From contig NZ_WJBG01000161.1 of NCBI RefSeq assembly GCF_009709555.1, positions 124,001-188,000 on the forward strand: a stretch of DNA of 64,000 nt, read 5' to 3'. Positions 8,024 to 16,197 of this stretch are shown here, piece after piece. Source of the DNA: Streptomyces blattellae. Lineage in GTDB: Bacteria > Actinomycetota > Actinomycetes > Streptomycetales > Streptomycetaceae. Position 1 is the stretch's first letter, and each line of letters starts with the position of its first letter. Under the pieces are notes generated by a model. The model saw nothing but the letters and a program-made list of their open reading frames with translations. It was not told the origin of the DNA and ran no database searches. The position numbers and the translations under genes were made by a program.

Positions 8024-9055
8024 GTGAAACGCCTACGCCCGCCGCGTTGGATGCCGATCGACCCGTACATCCTGCTCCTGCTCGGGACGGTCGGTCTCGC
8101 CGCTCTGCTCCCGGCGCGCGGGACGGGCGCGGACATCGCCTCCGGTGCCTCCACGGCCGCGATCGCCTTCCTCTTCTTCCTGTACGGGGCCCGGCTGTCG
8201 ACGCGCGAGGCGCTGGACGGGCTGAAGCACTGGCGGCTCCATGTCACGGTCCTGGCCTGTACGTTCGTGATCTTCCCGGTGCTCGGTCTGGCGTCCCGCG
8301 GCCTCGTCCCGGTGCTGCTGTCGGAGCCGCTCTTCCAGGGCCTGCTCTTCCTCACCCTGGTCCCGTCGACCATCCAGTCGTCGATCGCGTTCACCTCGAT
8401 CGCCCGCGGCAACGTGCCCGCCGCGATCTGCGCGGGCTCCTTCTCCTCGCTGGTGGGCATCGTCCTGACCCCGCTGCTGGCGGCCTCCCTGCTGGGCAGC
8501 ACGGGCGGTTTCTCCGCCGACTCGCTGATCGAGATCGTGCTCCAGCTGCTGGTGCCGTTCGTCGCCGGGCAGCTGCTGCGCCGGTGGATCGGAAACTTCG
8601 TCGCCCGGCACAAGAAGGTGCTCGGGCTCGTCGACCGCGGGTCGATCCTGCTCGTCGTCTACACCGCGTTCAGCGAGGGCATGGTGCAGGGCATCTGGCA
8701 CCAGGTCAGCCCCGCCCGGCTGGCCGGTCTGCTCGCCGTCGAGGCGGTGCTGCTGGCCGTGATGCTCACCCTGACCTGGTACGGCGCCAAGGCGCTGCGC
8801 TTCGACCGCGAGGACCGGATCGCCATCCAGTTCGCCGGCTCGAAGAAGTCCCTGGCCTCCGGACTGCCCATGGCGAGCGTTCTGTTCGGCGCGCACGCCT
8901 CGCTGGCCGTGCTGCCGCTGATGCTCTTCCACCAGATGCAGCTGATGGTCTGCGCGGTGATCGCCAAGCGCCGCTCGCACGACAAGGTGCTCACCGAGCC
9001 GGTTCCAGCCGAAGAGTCACGAATCGCGGTCGGTACAGGGACACGTTCCGGCTGA
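8024..9055 (+). CDS. Bile acid:sodium symporter family (SBF-like) transporter
   Basis: A 343-residue integral membrane protein with about ten hydrophobic segments, matching the SBF-like branch of the BASS family (YfeH type). Conserved signatures include the VPSTIQSSIAFTSIARGN stretch and FAGSKKSLASGLPMA in the second half, corresponding to the two crossover helices of the family. GTG at 8024 is chosen because GGAGC lies five bases upstream and the protein then starts MKRLRPPRW before the first helix; a longer frame reaches 7949. The substrate is probably an organic anion imported with sodium. Its last 65 bases overlap the convergent neighbouring gene. Confidence 0.88.
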   Translation: MKRLRPPRWMPIDPYILLLLGTVGLAALLPARGTGADIASGASTAAIAFLFFLYGARLSTREALDGLKHWRLHVTVLACTFVIFPVLGLASRGLVPVLLSEPLFQGLLFLTLVPSTIQSSIAFTSIARGNVPAAICAGSFSSLVGIVLTPLLAASLLGSTGGFSADSLIEIVLQLLVPFVAGQLLRRWIGNFVARHKKVLGLVDRGSILLVVYTAFSEGMVQGIWHQVSPARLAGLLAVEAVLLAVMLTLTWYGAKALRFDREDRIAIQFAGSKKSLASGLPMASVLFGAHASLAVLPLMLFHQMQLMVCAVIAKRRSHDKVLTEPVPAEESRIAVGTGTRSG

Positions 9056-10208
9056 GCTGCGCCGCCGCGCCGCCGCCGGCGTCCAGCCAGTTGACGTCAT
9101 AGCTGAGCACCAGCCGCCCCTCGTCGCTCAGCTCCGGGTGGACCTGAGGGTTGTACGCGGCGACCTGCCCGTCGGGCAGCGCGGGGCTGAAGTCCCGCGT
9201 CGGCCCGTGCCAGGGCCCGGCGGGGGAGCAGGCCCAGTACGAGGTGATCGTCGTCAGCCCCTCGGTGCCCGCCGCCATGGTGAACAGCACATACGTCCCG
9301 TCCTCCCGCACCACCGAGAACGCGCTGCCCACCCCGTCGTCCAGCACCGCGCGCGGGACGGCACCGGCCGCCCACTCGGACCCGTTCCAGTACTGCCAGG
9401 CGCCCGGCTCGGCGAGCCTGCCCTCGGGCACCCGCGCCACATACGCCGACGAGGCCGGGCGGGACAGGGCCTGGCCGTCGTCGCCGCCGAAGACATACGT
9501 CCAGCCGTCCCGCTCGACCAGCGTCGTGCCGAACAGGACACGCCGGGACGGATCCGGGACGAGCCGCTGGTCCATCACCGGGACGACCGACTCGACCCGC
9601 AGGTCCGGCAGGGACAGGGTGGCGACCTCGGTGGCCGTGGGCACGCCGTAGATCCACGGCGACTGGCCCGCGGTCCGCAGCCACAGCAGCACCCGTACGA
9701 CCTGCTCCGACGAACCGGGCGAGCGCGGCTCGACCTTGGCGGCGACCGGCCACCGCCACTGGTTCGGGGCCGGGTCGGGGAAGACGGGCGCGGGGAGGGT
9801 GCTCTGGAGACGGCCGTCCCGCATCACCACCGCCGAGTTGCGGACCAGCGGCGCCGTCGTGTCCCGCCAGGTGTGCGACTCGCCGACCGGGTTGGGCGGC
9901 GCGTACACCTGGCCCAGATAGGTGTCCGAGAACAGCCAGAGCACCCGCCCGTCCGGCAGCCGCACCGAGTGGGTGCCGTCGCCGCCGGTCCAGTCGTCCG
10001 CGCGGGAGGCGTCGTCGCCGTAGCGGGTGAACTCGCCGGTCAGCCCGCGGTCCGCCGACCAGGAACCCACCGTACGGGCCCGGCATGCGCCGCCGCCCTC
10101 CCGGTCGTCGTCCGGAAGGGCGGTGAGCAGCACTGCTCCGAGCACCAGGGCCAGTAACAGACCGATCCCGGTCCGCGTCCGCTGTCGTGCTCGTATGTCG
10201 TCGGGCAC
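8991..10208 (-). CDS. Membrane-anchored extracytoplasmic protein, DUF4185/DUF5005-like beta-propeller
   Basis: A 405-residue protein with one N-terminal hydrophobic segment (about residues 13-32) that is either an anchor or an uncleaved signal. The rest looks like a five-bladed propeller related to DUF4185/GH43-like proteins: RVLWLFSDTYLGQ, the WRDTTAPLVRNSAVV segment, YVFGGDDG and the DGTYVLFTM blade. No catalytic residues can be assigned with certainty. It begins 9 bases after the sialidase stop, so the two form an operon and both probably act on extracellular glycans. Its 3' end overlaps the convergent transporter gene by 65 bases, which is unusual. Confidence 0.7.
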   Translation of the reverse strand: MPDDIRARQRTRTGIGLLLALVLGAVLLTALPDDDREGGGACRARTVGSWSADRGLTGEFTRYGDDASRADDWTGGDGTHSVRLPDGRVLWLFSDTYLGQVYAPPNPVGESHTWRDTTAPLVRNSAVVMRDGRLQSTLPAPVFPDPAPNQWRWPVAAKVEPRSPGSSEQVVRVLLWLRTAGQSPWIYGVPTATEVATLSLPDLRVESVVPVMDQRLVPDPSRRVLFGTTLVERDGWTYVFGGDDGQALSRPASSAYVARVPEGRLAEPGAWQYWNGSEWAAGAVPRAVLDDGVGSAFSVVREDGTYVLFTMAAGTEGLTTITSYWACSPAGPWHGPTRDFSPALPDGQVAAYNPQVHPELSDEGRLVLSYDVNWLDAGGGAAAQLSRNVSLYRPRFVTLRLEPAR

Positions 10209-10217
10209 GCCGCGACG

Positions 10218-12116
10218 CTATCCGACGCCGTTCACCTGGTCCATGGGCAGCCACACCACCGTGCCGAGAACCGGACCCGTGCCGTCCGTACGGACCTCGG
10301 TGAGTTCCGCATCGGTCAGCGCCCGGTCCCAGACGCGGACGTCGTCGATTCCGCCGGTGAAGAAGGCGCGGCTGTCCATGCGCTCGCCGATGTGCACACC
10401 GAAGGGCGAGTTGCGGCTCACCGAGCCGGGCACGTCGGCGGCGCTGACCGTCTTGCCGTCCAGGAACAGGGTCAGTGTCCCGTCGCCCCGGCGCAGCGCC
10501 AGATGGTGCCAGCGGCCGTCGTTGTACGCGCCTTTGGTGCTCAGGGACGCCTTGCGTACGGTCGTCGGGCCCTCCCGCGTGGTCATCAGGGCCTGCACGC
10601 GGTCGCTGCCGGGCTCGCCGCGCAGCGTGATGTGCGGCTGACCGGTCGCGACGCCGCCCATCGACAGCAGCGGCTGCTCGCCGGAGGTGGCGGTGTGCCG
10701 GAACCAGAGAGAGGCGGTGAAGTCCTTGGTGCCGAGCGGGAGCCGGTCGTGGTACGGCAGGCGCACGGCGTCGTCGGTGCCGTCGAAGGCCAGCGCCCCG
10801 TCGAACGCGCCGTCCGTGACCGTGGCACCGCCGAGGACGGCGGCCGGCGGGGCGAGCGGGGCCTGGTCGGCGGTGGTGGGGTCCGGGCCGCGCCGCGGGG
10901 CGAGCCGGCCCTCGTCGAACCGGGCGAAGCGGATCTCGTCGCGGGCGTCGACGGCGCCGGCCTCGTACATCAGGCCCAGGGTGGTGCCGGTGATGTGCAC
11001 CAGGTCGGAGTAGCCGGACCAGTCCCGGGTGACGACCGTGCCGCGGTCGACGCTGTCCCAGGTGGCGCCGCCGTCGTACGAGGAGCGGATCATCATGGTC
11101 CGGCGGCGGTCGGGGTCGCCGGGGCAGGCCAGCAGCATGCGGCTGCTCACCCGCAGTATCGAGCACTGCACCTGCGGGGCGTACAGGTCGGGCAGGTCCT
11201 GGAAGGGCGTGCCGAAGCTGTCGCCGCCGTCCTCGCTGACGGCCTGGGTGCGATGGCCGAGGTCGGTGCCGTCCTGCTCGCGGCCGCTGATCAGGATCGT
11301 GCCGTCGGCGCGTTCGGCCAGCGTCAGCTCGCCGTTCTTCTGCTCGAAGGTGCCGTCCGCGGCGACTTCCGAGGAGTCGGCGGCGCCGAGCCGCCAGTGG
11401 TCGCCGCCGTCGTCGCTGATGATCAGCGCTGCATGGTTCGCGGTGACCCGGCTGCCGTTCCATGTCTCGCCGTTGACGCTGATGACGATCCGTCCGGCGT
11501 TCAGGCCGCGGGTGAGCTGGATGCCGTGCACGGGCCCCGTCGCGTACCAGGAGTTCCAGTGCTCGGGCAGGATCTCGGCGCTCAGGTCGCGCGGCTCGGA
11601 CCAGGTGCGGCCGTCGTCGTCGCTGTACTGCAGATACGGGCTGCGCTCGCAGGGGATGTCGCAGTTCCCGCTGTCCGTACGGCCCTTGTTGTACGTCTCG
11701 GCCAGCAGGATCCGGCCGGTGGCCTGGTCCACGACCGGCGTCGGATTGCCGTGCGTGTCGCCCACCCCCTCGTTCACCACCTGGACGGGGCCCCACGTAC
11801 GGCCGCCGTCGGTGGAGCGCTTGACGACGATGTCGATGTCGGTGGCGTCACCGCAGTTGAGGACACGGCCCTCGGCGAACGCCAGCAGCGTTCCCTGGTT
11901 GGTGCGCACGATCGCCGGGATCCGGTAGCAGGCGTAACCGGGGTCCTGCGAGGCCTTGAAGAGCACCTGCTGCTCGAACTCGGTGTCCTGGGCGGCGGGT
12001 TGGGCGTGTGCGGGGCTCGGCAGCGCGGCGGCCGCCGTACTGACGGCGGCCGCGGTGAGCGTGTGTCTCAGAGCTCGGAGGGGGGATCTGAGACGTGCAC
12101 GGAGACTTGGCGGCAT
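10218..12116 (-). CDS. Secreted exo-alpha-sialidase with C-terminal LamG domain
   Basis: A 632-residue secreted sialidase (GH33) that removes terminal sialic acids from glycoconjugates. A Sec signal ends near PSPAHA. The YRIPAIV motif (the FRIP-type arginine of the triad) is followed by five Asp boxes: STDGGRTW, SDDDGRTW, SDDGGDHW, SEDGGDSF and SYDGGATW. Residues from about 440 onward form a concanavalin-like LamG domain (ALAFDGTDDAVRLP to GGIDDVRVWDRALTDAEL), probably for glycan binding. The ATG at 12116 starts a typical signal peptide. It is the first gene of a two-gene operon with the propeller protein downstream. A palindrome lies 41 bases upstream. Confidence 0.93.
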   Translation of the reverse strand: MPPSLRARLRSPLRALRHTLTAAAVSTAAAALPSPAHAQPAAQDTEFEQQVLFKASQDPGYACYRIPAIVRTNQGTLLAFAEGRVLNCGDATDIDIVVKRSTDGGRTWGPVQVVNEGVGDTHGNPTPVVDQATGRILLAETYNKGRTDSGNCDIPCERSPYLQYSDDDGRTWSEPRDLSAEILPEHWNSWYATGPVHGIQLTRGLNAGRIVISVNGETWNGSRVTANHAALIISDDGGDHWRLGAADSSEVAADGTFEQKNGELTLAERADGTILISGREQDGTDLGHRTQAVSEDGGDSFGTPFQDLPDLYAPQVQCSILRVSSRMLLACPGDPDRRRTMMIRSSYDGGATWDSVDRGTVVTRDWSGYSDLVHITGTTLGLMYEAGAVDARDEIRFARFDEGRLAPRRGPDPTTADQAPLAPPAAVLGGATVTDGAFDGALAFDGTDDAVRLPYHDRLPLGTKDFTASLWFRHTATSGEQPLLSMGGVATGQPHITLRGEPGSDRVQALMTTREGPTTVRKASLSTKGAYNDGRWHHLALRRGDGTLTLFLDGKTVSAADVPGSVSRNSPFGVHIGERMDSRAFFTGGIDDVRVWDRALTDAELTEVRTDGTGPVLGTVVWLPMDQVNGVG

Positions 12117-12156
12117 GGCATGACCTGCCCTTCAGGCATCTGGACATCTGACCGTC

Positions 12157-12173
12157 TGGACGTCCCACGTCCA
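12157..12173. promoter_or_regulatory. 17-bp palindrome upstream of the sialidase
   Basis: TGGACGT and ACGTCCA are perfect arms around CCC, in the intergenic region between the sialidase start (12116, minus) and the MarR gene (12482, plus). A related half-site, TGGACAT, lies at 12141. This is a plausible operator for the sialidase operon; the binding protein is unknown. Confidence 0.4.
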
Positions 12174-12411
12174 ACATGCGTGCGTCAGAAGGTAGTTGTG
12201 GCATCGGCCGTTCACGGCAAACTGCTGGGGGTCCGCGGGAGTACTGAAGGGAGCGCTGCCGGTGACGCGCGCCCCTACGTGTACGGCTCCGGCTTCTCGC
12301 GGGCTATTCGCCCCAGCGGGCAGGCACCCACAGGCACGGGGGAGGCCATGCCCTCGCCGGGACAGGCGGCGTCGTACCGGACGCGATGCATCGGCCACAC
12401 CTCCACGCGAT

Positions 12412-12460
12412 TCGTTGGGAGTCCCAACGATAAGCAGATGATCGTAGGGAAGTCCAACGA
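12412..12460. promoter_or_regulatory. Two candidate MarR operator palindromes
   Basis: TCGTTGGGA-G-TCCCAACGA at 12412-12430 is a perfect 9-bp palindrome around one base. A diverged copy, TCGTAGGGA then AGTCCAACGA, follows at 12442-12460, 30 bases centre to centre (about three helical turns). Both lie within 70 bases of the MarR start, where autorepression sites of MarR proteins normally sit. Confidence 0.65.
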
Positions 12461-12481
12461 CATTTCACCTAGTGTGTTGCC

Positions 12482-12919
12482 ATGGCCGAAGCTCCCCTTC
12501 TCGCGATACGCACCCTGCCCAGCTGGCTCCTGGGGCGGGCCGCCGCCCGGGGCCGCGCCCTGGTGGCCGCCGCACTGGCCGAGGAAGGCATGAGGACGTG
12601 GCACCATGTCGTCCTCTCGGCCGTCCATGACCTCGCCCCCGTGGCCCAGGCCGACCTCGGCAGAACCGTCGGCCTCGACCCCAAGGAGGTGGTCGGGATC
12701 CTCAACGACCTGCAGTCCGCGAGCCTGATCGTCCGCACCCCCGACCCGACGGACCGCCGCAAGAACGCCGTCTCCCTGACCCAGGAGGGCGCCCGGCTCC
12801 TCACCCGCTGCGAGACCGTGGCCCGCACAGCGAACGACGCACTCCTCTCCCCCCTCTCACCGGCCGAACGCGCCCAGTTCATGGACCTGCTGACCCGGAT
12901 CTCCGGCACGGACAACTGA
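12482..12919 (+). CDS. MarR-family transcriptional regulator
   Basis: A 145-residue winged-helix regulator. The HTH reads VAQADLGRTVGLDPKEVVGI and the wing follows as DPTDRRKNAVSLTQEGARLL, the usual MarR signature with DRR. Start ATG at 12482 gives a normal N-terminal dimerisation helix. The two palindromes at 12412-12460 directly upstream suggest autoregulation. The sialidase operon is divergent about 365 bases away, and could be a target, but that is only inferred from position. The ligand is unknown. Confidence 0.93.
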   Translation: MAEAPLLAIRTLPSWLLGRAAARGRALVAAALAEEGMRTWHHVVLSAVHDLAPVAQADLGRTVGLDPKEVVGILNDLQSASLIVRTPDPTDRRKNAVSLTQEGARLLTRCETVARTANDALLSPLSPAERAQFMDLLTRISGTDN

Positions 12920-13032
12920 CGCGCCCGTCACGACAGCTCAACGCCGTCGCGTGGCGCCTCCCTGCCCACACAAACCACCGGCAAGGGCCCACCAGCGCCC
13001 ACTGTCCCCACCGTCGGCCGCGAGGGAGCCGC

Positions 13033-13134
13033 AGGGGGCGTGCCGGTGCCGAGAGCCCGAACGCGCGGAGGCGCGAAGCGCCGAGCACGATCGGGCTCTC
13101 GACACCGGCATACAACGCCCCCGGAGGCGACCGA
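13033..13134. repeat. Dispersed palindromic intergenic repeat (copy 1)
   Basis: A roughly 100-base element built on an inverted repeat: 13041-13060 and 13091-13110 are complementary at 19 of 20 positions. The interior is rich in CGCG. A clearly related element lies at 53641-53739. It sits between the convergent MarR and fdhD genes, where it may act as a transcript end. A further GC hairpin (about 13149 to 13195) follows on the fdhD side. Confidence 0.7.
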
Positions 13135-13220
13135 GCCGTCAGACGCAGCGGGGCCCTGAATGGCGCAGGGGGCGCTCCCCGCCGTAAGGGGCCCCGCCGT
13201 CGTGTCCGCGGGGGAGCCGG

Positions 13221-14069
13221 TCAGCCCTGGGCGGCCGCGGTCCGCAGGGCGATGCGGTCCTCGCCCGCGTACACGTTCATGGAGCTGCCGCGCAGGAAGC
13301 CCACCAGGGTCAGCCCGGTCTCGACCGCCAGGTCCACCGCGAGGGACGACGGAGCCGACACGGCCGCGAGCACCGGAATCCCGGCCATCACCGCCTTCTG
13401 TGCGAGCTCGAACGACGCCCGCCCCGACACCAGCAGGATCGTCCGGGACAGCGGCAGGCTCCCACTCTGCAACGCCCGGCCGACGAGCTTGTCCACCGCG
13501 TTGTGCCGGCCGACGTCCTCCCGTATGTCGAGCAGCTCGCCGTCCTCGGTGAACAGGGCCGCCGCGTGCAGCCCTCCGGTGCGGTCGAACACCCGCTGGG
13601 CCGCGCGCAGCCGGTCGGGGAGGTCGGCCAGCAGCTCGGGCTCGACCCGTACCGGGGGAGTGTCGGTGATCGGCCAGCGGGCCGTCGTACGGACCGCGTC
13701 CAGCGATGCCTTGCCGCACAGACCGCACGACGACGTGGTGTAGACGTTCCGCTCCAGGGTGATGTCCGGGATCACGACGCCCGGCGCCGTCTTCACATCC
13801 ACCACGTTGTACGTGTTCGAACCGTCCGCGGTGGCCCCCGCGCAGTACACGATGTTCTGCACGTCCGAGGCCGCGCCCAGCACGCCCTCGCTCACCAGGA
13901 ACCCGGCGGCGAGCGCGAAGTCGTCCCCCGGCGTCCGCATGGTGATCGCGAGCGCCCTGCCGTTCAGCCGGATCTCCATGGGTTCCTCGGCGACGAGCGT
14001 GTCCGGCCGGGTGGAGACCGCCCCGTCCCGGATCCGGATCACCTTGCGTCGTTCGGTGACTCGTCCCAT
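13221..14069 (-). CDS. fdhD: Formate dehydrogenase accessory sulfurtransferase FdhD
   Basis: A 282-residue FdhD protein, which moves sulfur from a cysteine desulfurase to the molybdenum cofactor of formate dehydrogenase. The essential pair of cysteines is in SSCGLCGKASLD. The RTPGDDFALAAGFLVSEG and REDVGRHNAVDKLVG blocks are intact and the length is normal, so the gene looks functional. It starts 6 bases after the broken iron-sulfur gene upstream, the usual actinobacterial order. Since that gene is truncated, FdhD must serve a formate dehydrogenase encoded elsewhere, or be on its way out. Formate is the end product of the oxalate pathway encoded in this window. Confidence 0.95.
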   Translation of the reverse strand: MGRVTERRKVIRIRDGAVSTRPDTLVAEEPMEIRLNGRALAITMRTPGDDFALAAGFLVSEGVLGAASDVQNIVYCAGATADGSNTYNVVDVKTAPGVVIPDITLERNVYTTSSCGLCGKASLDAVRTTARWPITDTPPVRVEPELLADLPDRLRAAQRVFDRTGGLHAAALFTEDGELLDIREDVGRHNAVDKLVGRALQSGSLPLSRTILLVSGRASFELAQKAVMAGIPVLAAVSAPSSLAVDLAVETGLTLVGFLRGSSMNVYAGEDRIALRTAAAQG

Positions 14070-14075
14070 GTCTGA

Positions 14076-14686
14076 TCAGCCCCGGTTCTGTACGTGCTGG
14101 TAGCCGAATCGGCCCTTGCTGCAGAGGTTGCCATGGGTCACCGGGTTGTCGTGCGGTGAGGTGACCTTCACGATCTCATTGTCCTGCACGGGGAGGGTGA
14201 GGTTGCAGCCCACTCCGCAGTACGCGCACACGGTCGTCGTCTCGGTCTGCTGGGACTCGTCCCATGTGCCCGCCGCCCGCATGTCGAACTCCGACTTGAA
14301 CGACAGCGCCCCCGTGGGGCAGACCTCGATGCAGTTGCCGCAGTACACGCACGCCGAGTCGGTCAGCGGAGCGTCGTGCTCCACAGCGATCCGCGCGTCG
14401 AATTCCCGCCCCGCCACCGAGATCGCGAGGGTGTTCTGCCACTGGTCACCGCACGCGTCGACGCACTTGGAGCGGAGGATGCACTTGTCGTAGTCGCGCA
14501 CATACAGATCGTTGTCGACCTTGGGTCCCTCGCCCAGGCGGGCCGCGTCCGGGCCGAAGCGGTCCGGCTTCGCCTCGTACTCCTTGATCCATTCGGCGAC
14601 TTGTGGAGTCATCGACAAGTCGACCGAGGACGCGAGGGGTTCGAGGACGATCTTACGGCTGTGGTGGGCCCGTTCCGTGTCGGATG
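14076..14686 (-). pseudogene. Truncated formate dehydrogenase/NuoG-like iron-sulfur subunit
   Basis: The reading frame carries the C-terminal two thirds of the protein that normally precedes fdhD. The segment SACVYCGNCIEVCPTGAL (ferredoxin cluster), the CAYCGVGC motif and the C-terminus GRFGYQHVQNRG are present. Homology can be read upstream of the ATG at 14618 as far as SDTERAHHSRK near 14684, then stops abruptly. The N-terminal 2Fe-2S domain is gone. One cluster motif reads CILRSKC where a cysteine is expected at the Arg (normally CxxCxxC), so a 4Fe-4S ligand is lost too. The break point coincides with the broken end of the neighbouring kinase-like gene. I treat it as a pseudogene. Confidence 0.75.
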
Positions 14687-15168
14687 CTGTTGAAGCGGGG
14701 GAATCCGCGGTCGATCCACTGCTGCCGTACGGACTGGCGGCAGGTGGTCACCGTGGCGATGGTGTCGACCGTGCGGCGCAGGGCCGCCCACCACTCGCCG
14801 GGCAGCGTCAGCGGCCGGTCCAGGACGGGGCCGCCGGTCTGGAGTACGGGGAGGGTGACGTATTCGGTGAGTTCGGCGCGGTAGGCGTGGCCGTCCTTCG
14901 TCCAGTCACCGAAGCCGACCAGCCGGGGGCGTGGCACGCTGGCCGGGATCTGTGCGGCGGCCGTGACCGTGCCCTCCCACAGATTGCCGCCCGCCTTGTC
15001 TTCGGGCATGGACAGCACTCGCGCCACAGGTGACCGGCGGCCGTGGGTGCGCCCTTCCCACCCCCATGCCGCCGGGCCGGTCGGCTCGGCGGCGAGGGCG
15101 CTCGCGCCGGCGGCATGCGCCTCACGCATCCGGGCCCGTGTGGCGTCGTCAGGCGGCGGCGAAGACAT
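14653..15168 (-). pseudogene. Truncated aminoglycoside-phosphotransferase-like gene
   Basis: The 171-residue frame begins with an intact N-terminal lobe of an APH/choline-kinase-type protein (AEPTGPAAWGWEGRTHG, then VPRPRLVGFGDW). It ends soon after QQWIDRGFPRF. The catalytic half, with HGDxxxxN and DWE, is missing. The last 12 or so codons (NSIRHGTGPPQP) come from formate dehydrogenase sequence read in another frame. The fusion point is at about 14685-14696. It starts 34 bases after the intact phosphotransferase and was presumably the last gene of the radical SAM operon. Confidence 0.7.
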
Positions 15169-15202
15169 TGGTTACCTCTCGGGGCTGTGGCGGTCGGGCC
15201 GG

Positions 15203-15985
15203 TCAGCGGTGGGCGCTCCATGTACGGGCGGCGTGCAGCATGCCGTCCACCCAGGGTTCCGTCTGGCCGTCCGCGATCTCTTCCCACACGCTGGCAGTGG
15301 CGCGGGCGAAGGCATCGATGCTCTCTGCTGGGGCGGTGTTCCATGCCGGAATGCGGGCGGCCCACTGCTCGGCCTGGGCGGGCGTGTGGCCGGAGTCGAT
15401 CAGCCACACGACCCAGAGCGCGGGGTCGATCCACGCCGCGCCGCGTGAGGCCCATGCCCAGTCGACCAGGACGGCAATGCGGCCGGTGATCAGGACGTTG
15501 GTGGGGAACCAGTCGGTGTGACAGAGCGTGTCGCCGGCGAACAGCTCCGGGGTGTCGGTGTGCGCCTTCATCCGGTCCGACATGGTGCGCAGGGTGATGT
15601 CCGGCGCCTGGGTGGTGGAGAGGCGGCTCATCACGTCGGCTACGAGCGGGAGGTCAGGCGACCCGGGCGCGTAGTCGGCGTGGCGGCCGGGGATGTCCTC
15701 GAAGCCGAGGACATCCCAGCCGGCTGCCTGGATGCGCCACAGCAGGGCCGGGGCGATGCCGCGTACGTGCGGGTTGACGTCTGCCTCCCGCGCTTGTGTC
15801 CACACCCGGCGGTGCCCCTCCCGCAGGCCCTTGACGAACACGGTCGTCTCTGGGGTGTGGATGCGGGCGGCGATCTCGCTGTTCAGGCCGCTTACGGCGG
15901 TCTCGTGCTTGAGGACGGGCCCGGTCCGGGTCTCGATGAGGGCCAGGACGTCGGCGGGAAGTTCATGAAGGCGTTCGGTGGACAT
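15203..15985 (-). CDS. Aminoglycoside phosphotransferase (APH) family kinase
   Basis: A 260-residue kinase-fold protein. The catalytic loop reads LCHTDWFPTNVL (HxDxxxxN) and the metal-binding site LVDWAWAS. The N-lobe lysine is in TTVFVKGLREG. ATG at 15985 is chosen because the frame upstream is derived from the hairpin region; the ribosome site is weak. It lies 71 bases downstream of the small peptide gene, across a strong hairpin, in the same operon direction as the radical SAM gene. The substrate could be the modified peptide, a self-resistance target, or an unrelated small molecule; the sequence does not decide. Confidence 0.8.
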   Translation of the reverse strand: MSTERLHELPADVLALIETRTGPVLKHETAVSGLNSEIAARIHTPETTVFVKGLREGHRRVWTQAREADVNPHVRGIAPALLWRIQAAGWDVLGFEDIPGRHADYAPGSPDLPLVADVMSRLSTTQAPDITLRTMSDRMKAHTDTPELFAGDTLCHTDWFPTNVLITGRIAVLVDWAWASRGAAWIDPALWVVWLIDSGHTPAQAEQWAARIPAWNTAPAESIDAFARATASVWEEIADGQTEPWVDGMLHAARTWSAHR

Positions 15986-16010
15986 GGGCGGAAGTCTTCC
16001 AGGCAGGGCT

Positions 16011-16043
16011 GGGGGCCCTGGCGCGTACGGCGCCAGGGCCCCC
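16011..16043 (-). terminator. Strong hairpin just after the small peptide gene
   Basis: A perfect 14-bp GC-rich stem (16011-16024 with 16030-16043) with a 5-base loop starts 13 bases after the peptide stop codon. No U-tract follows. It probably stabilises the peptide message or partly terminates it before the downstream kinases. Confidence 0.7.
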
Positions 16044-16056
16044 GGATCGGATGGGT

Positions 16057-16197
16057 TCAGTTGTACGGGTTGTCGTCGCCACACCCCGGGACGGTCCTGG
16101 CCGCGGCGGTGTAGACGTCGATGTTCTCGATCACCTCGATCATGTCGGGCTCCTCGGTCCGGGTGGGTCCGAGTTCGACCATGACGGCAGCGTTCAT
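16057..16197 (-). CDS. 46-residue putative RiPP precursor peptide
   Basis: The peptide is 46 residues: an acidic, hydrophobic N-terminal part (MNAAVMVELG, then DMIEVIENIDVYTAAA) and a short polar C-terminus GCGDDNPYN. Its ATG overlaps the TGA of the radical SAM gene as ATGA, and an AAGGAGG ribosome site lies 7 bases upstream inside that gene, so translation is coupled and efficient. Size, position next to a radical SAM/SPASM enzyme and the leader-plus-core layout are those of a ribosomally made, enzymatically modified peptide. The modified residues are not known. The C-terminal stretch with Cys39, the two Asp, Asn and Tyr45 is the likely core. I do not recognise a described RiPP class with this ending. 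A strong hairpin follows. Confidence 0.75.
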   Translation of the reverse strand: MNAAVMVELGPTRTEEPDMIEVIENIDVYTAAARTVPGCGDDNPYN

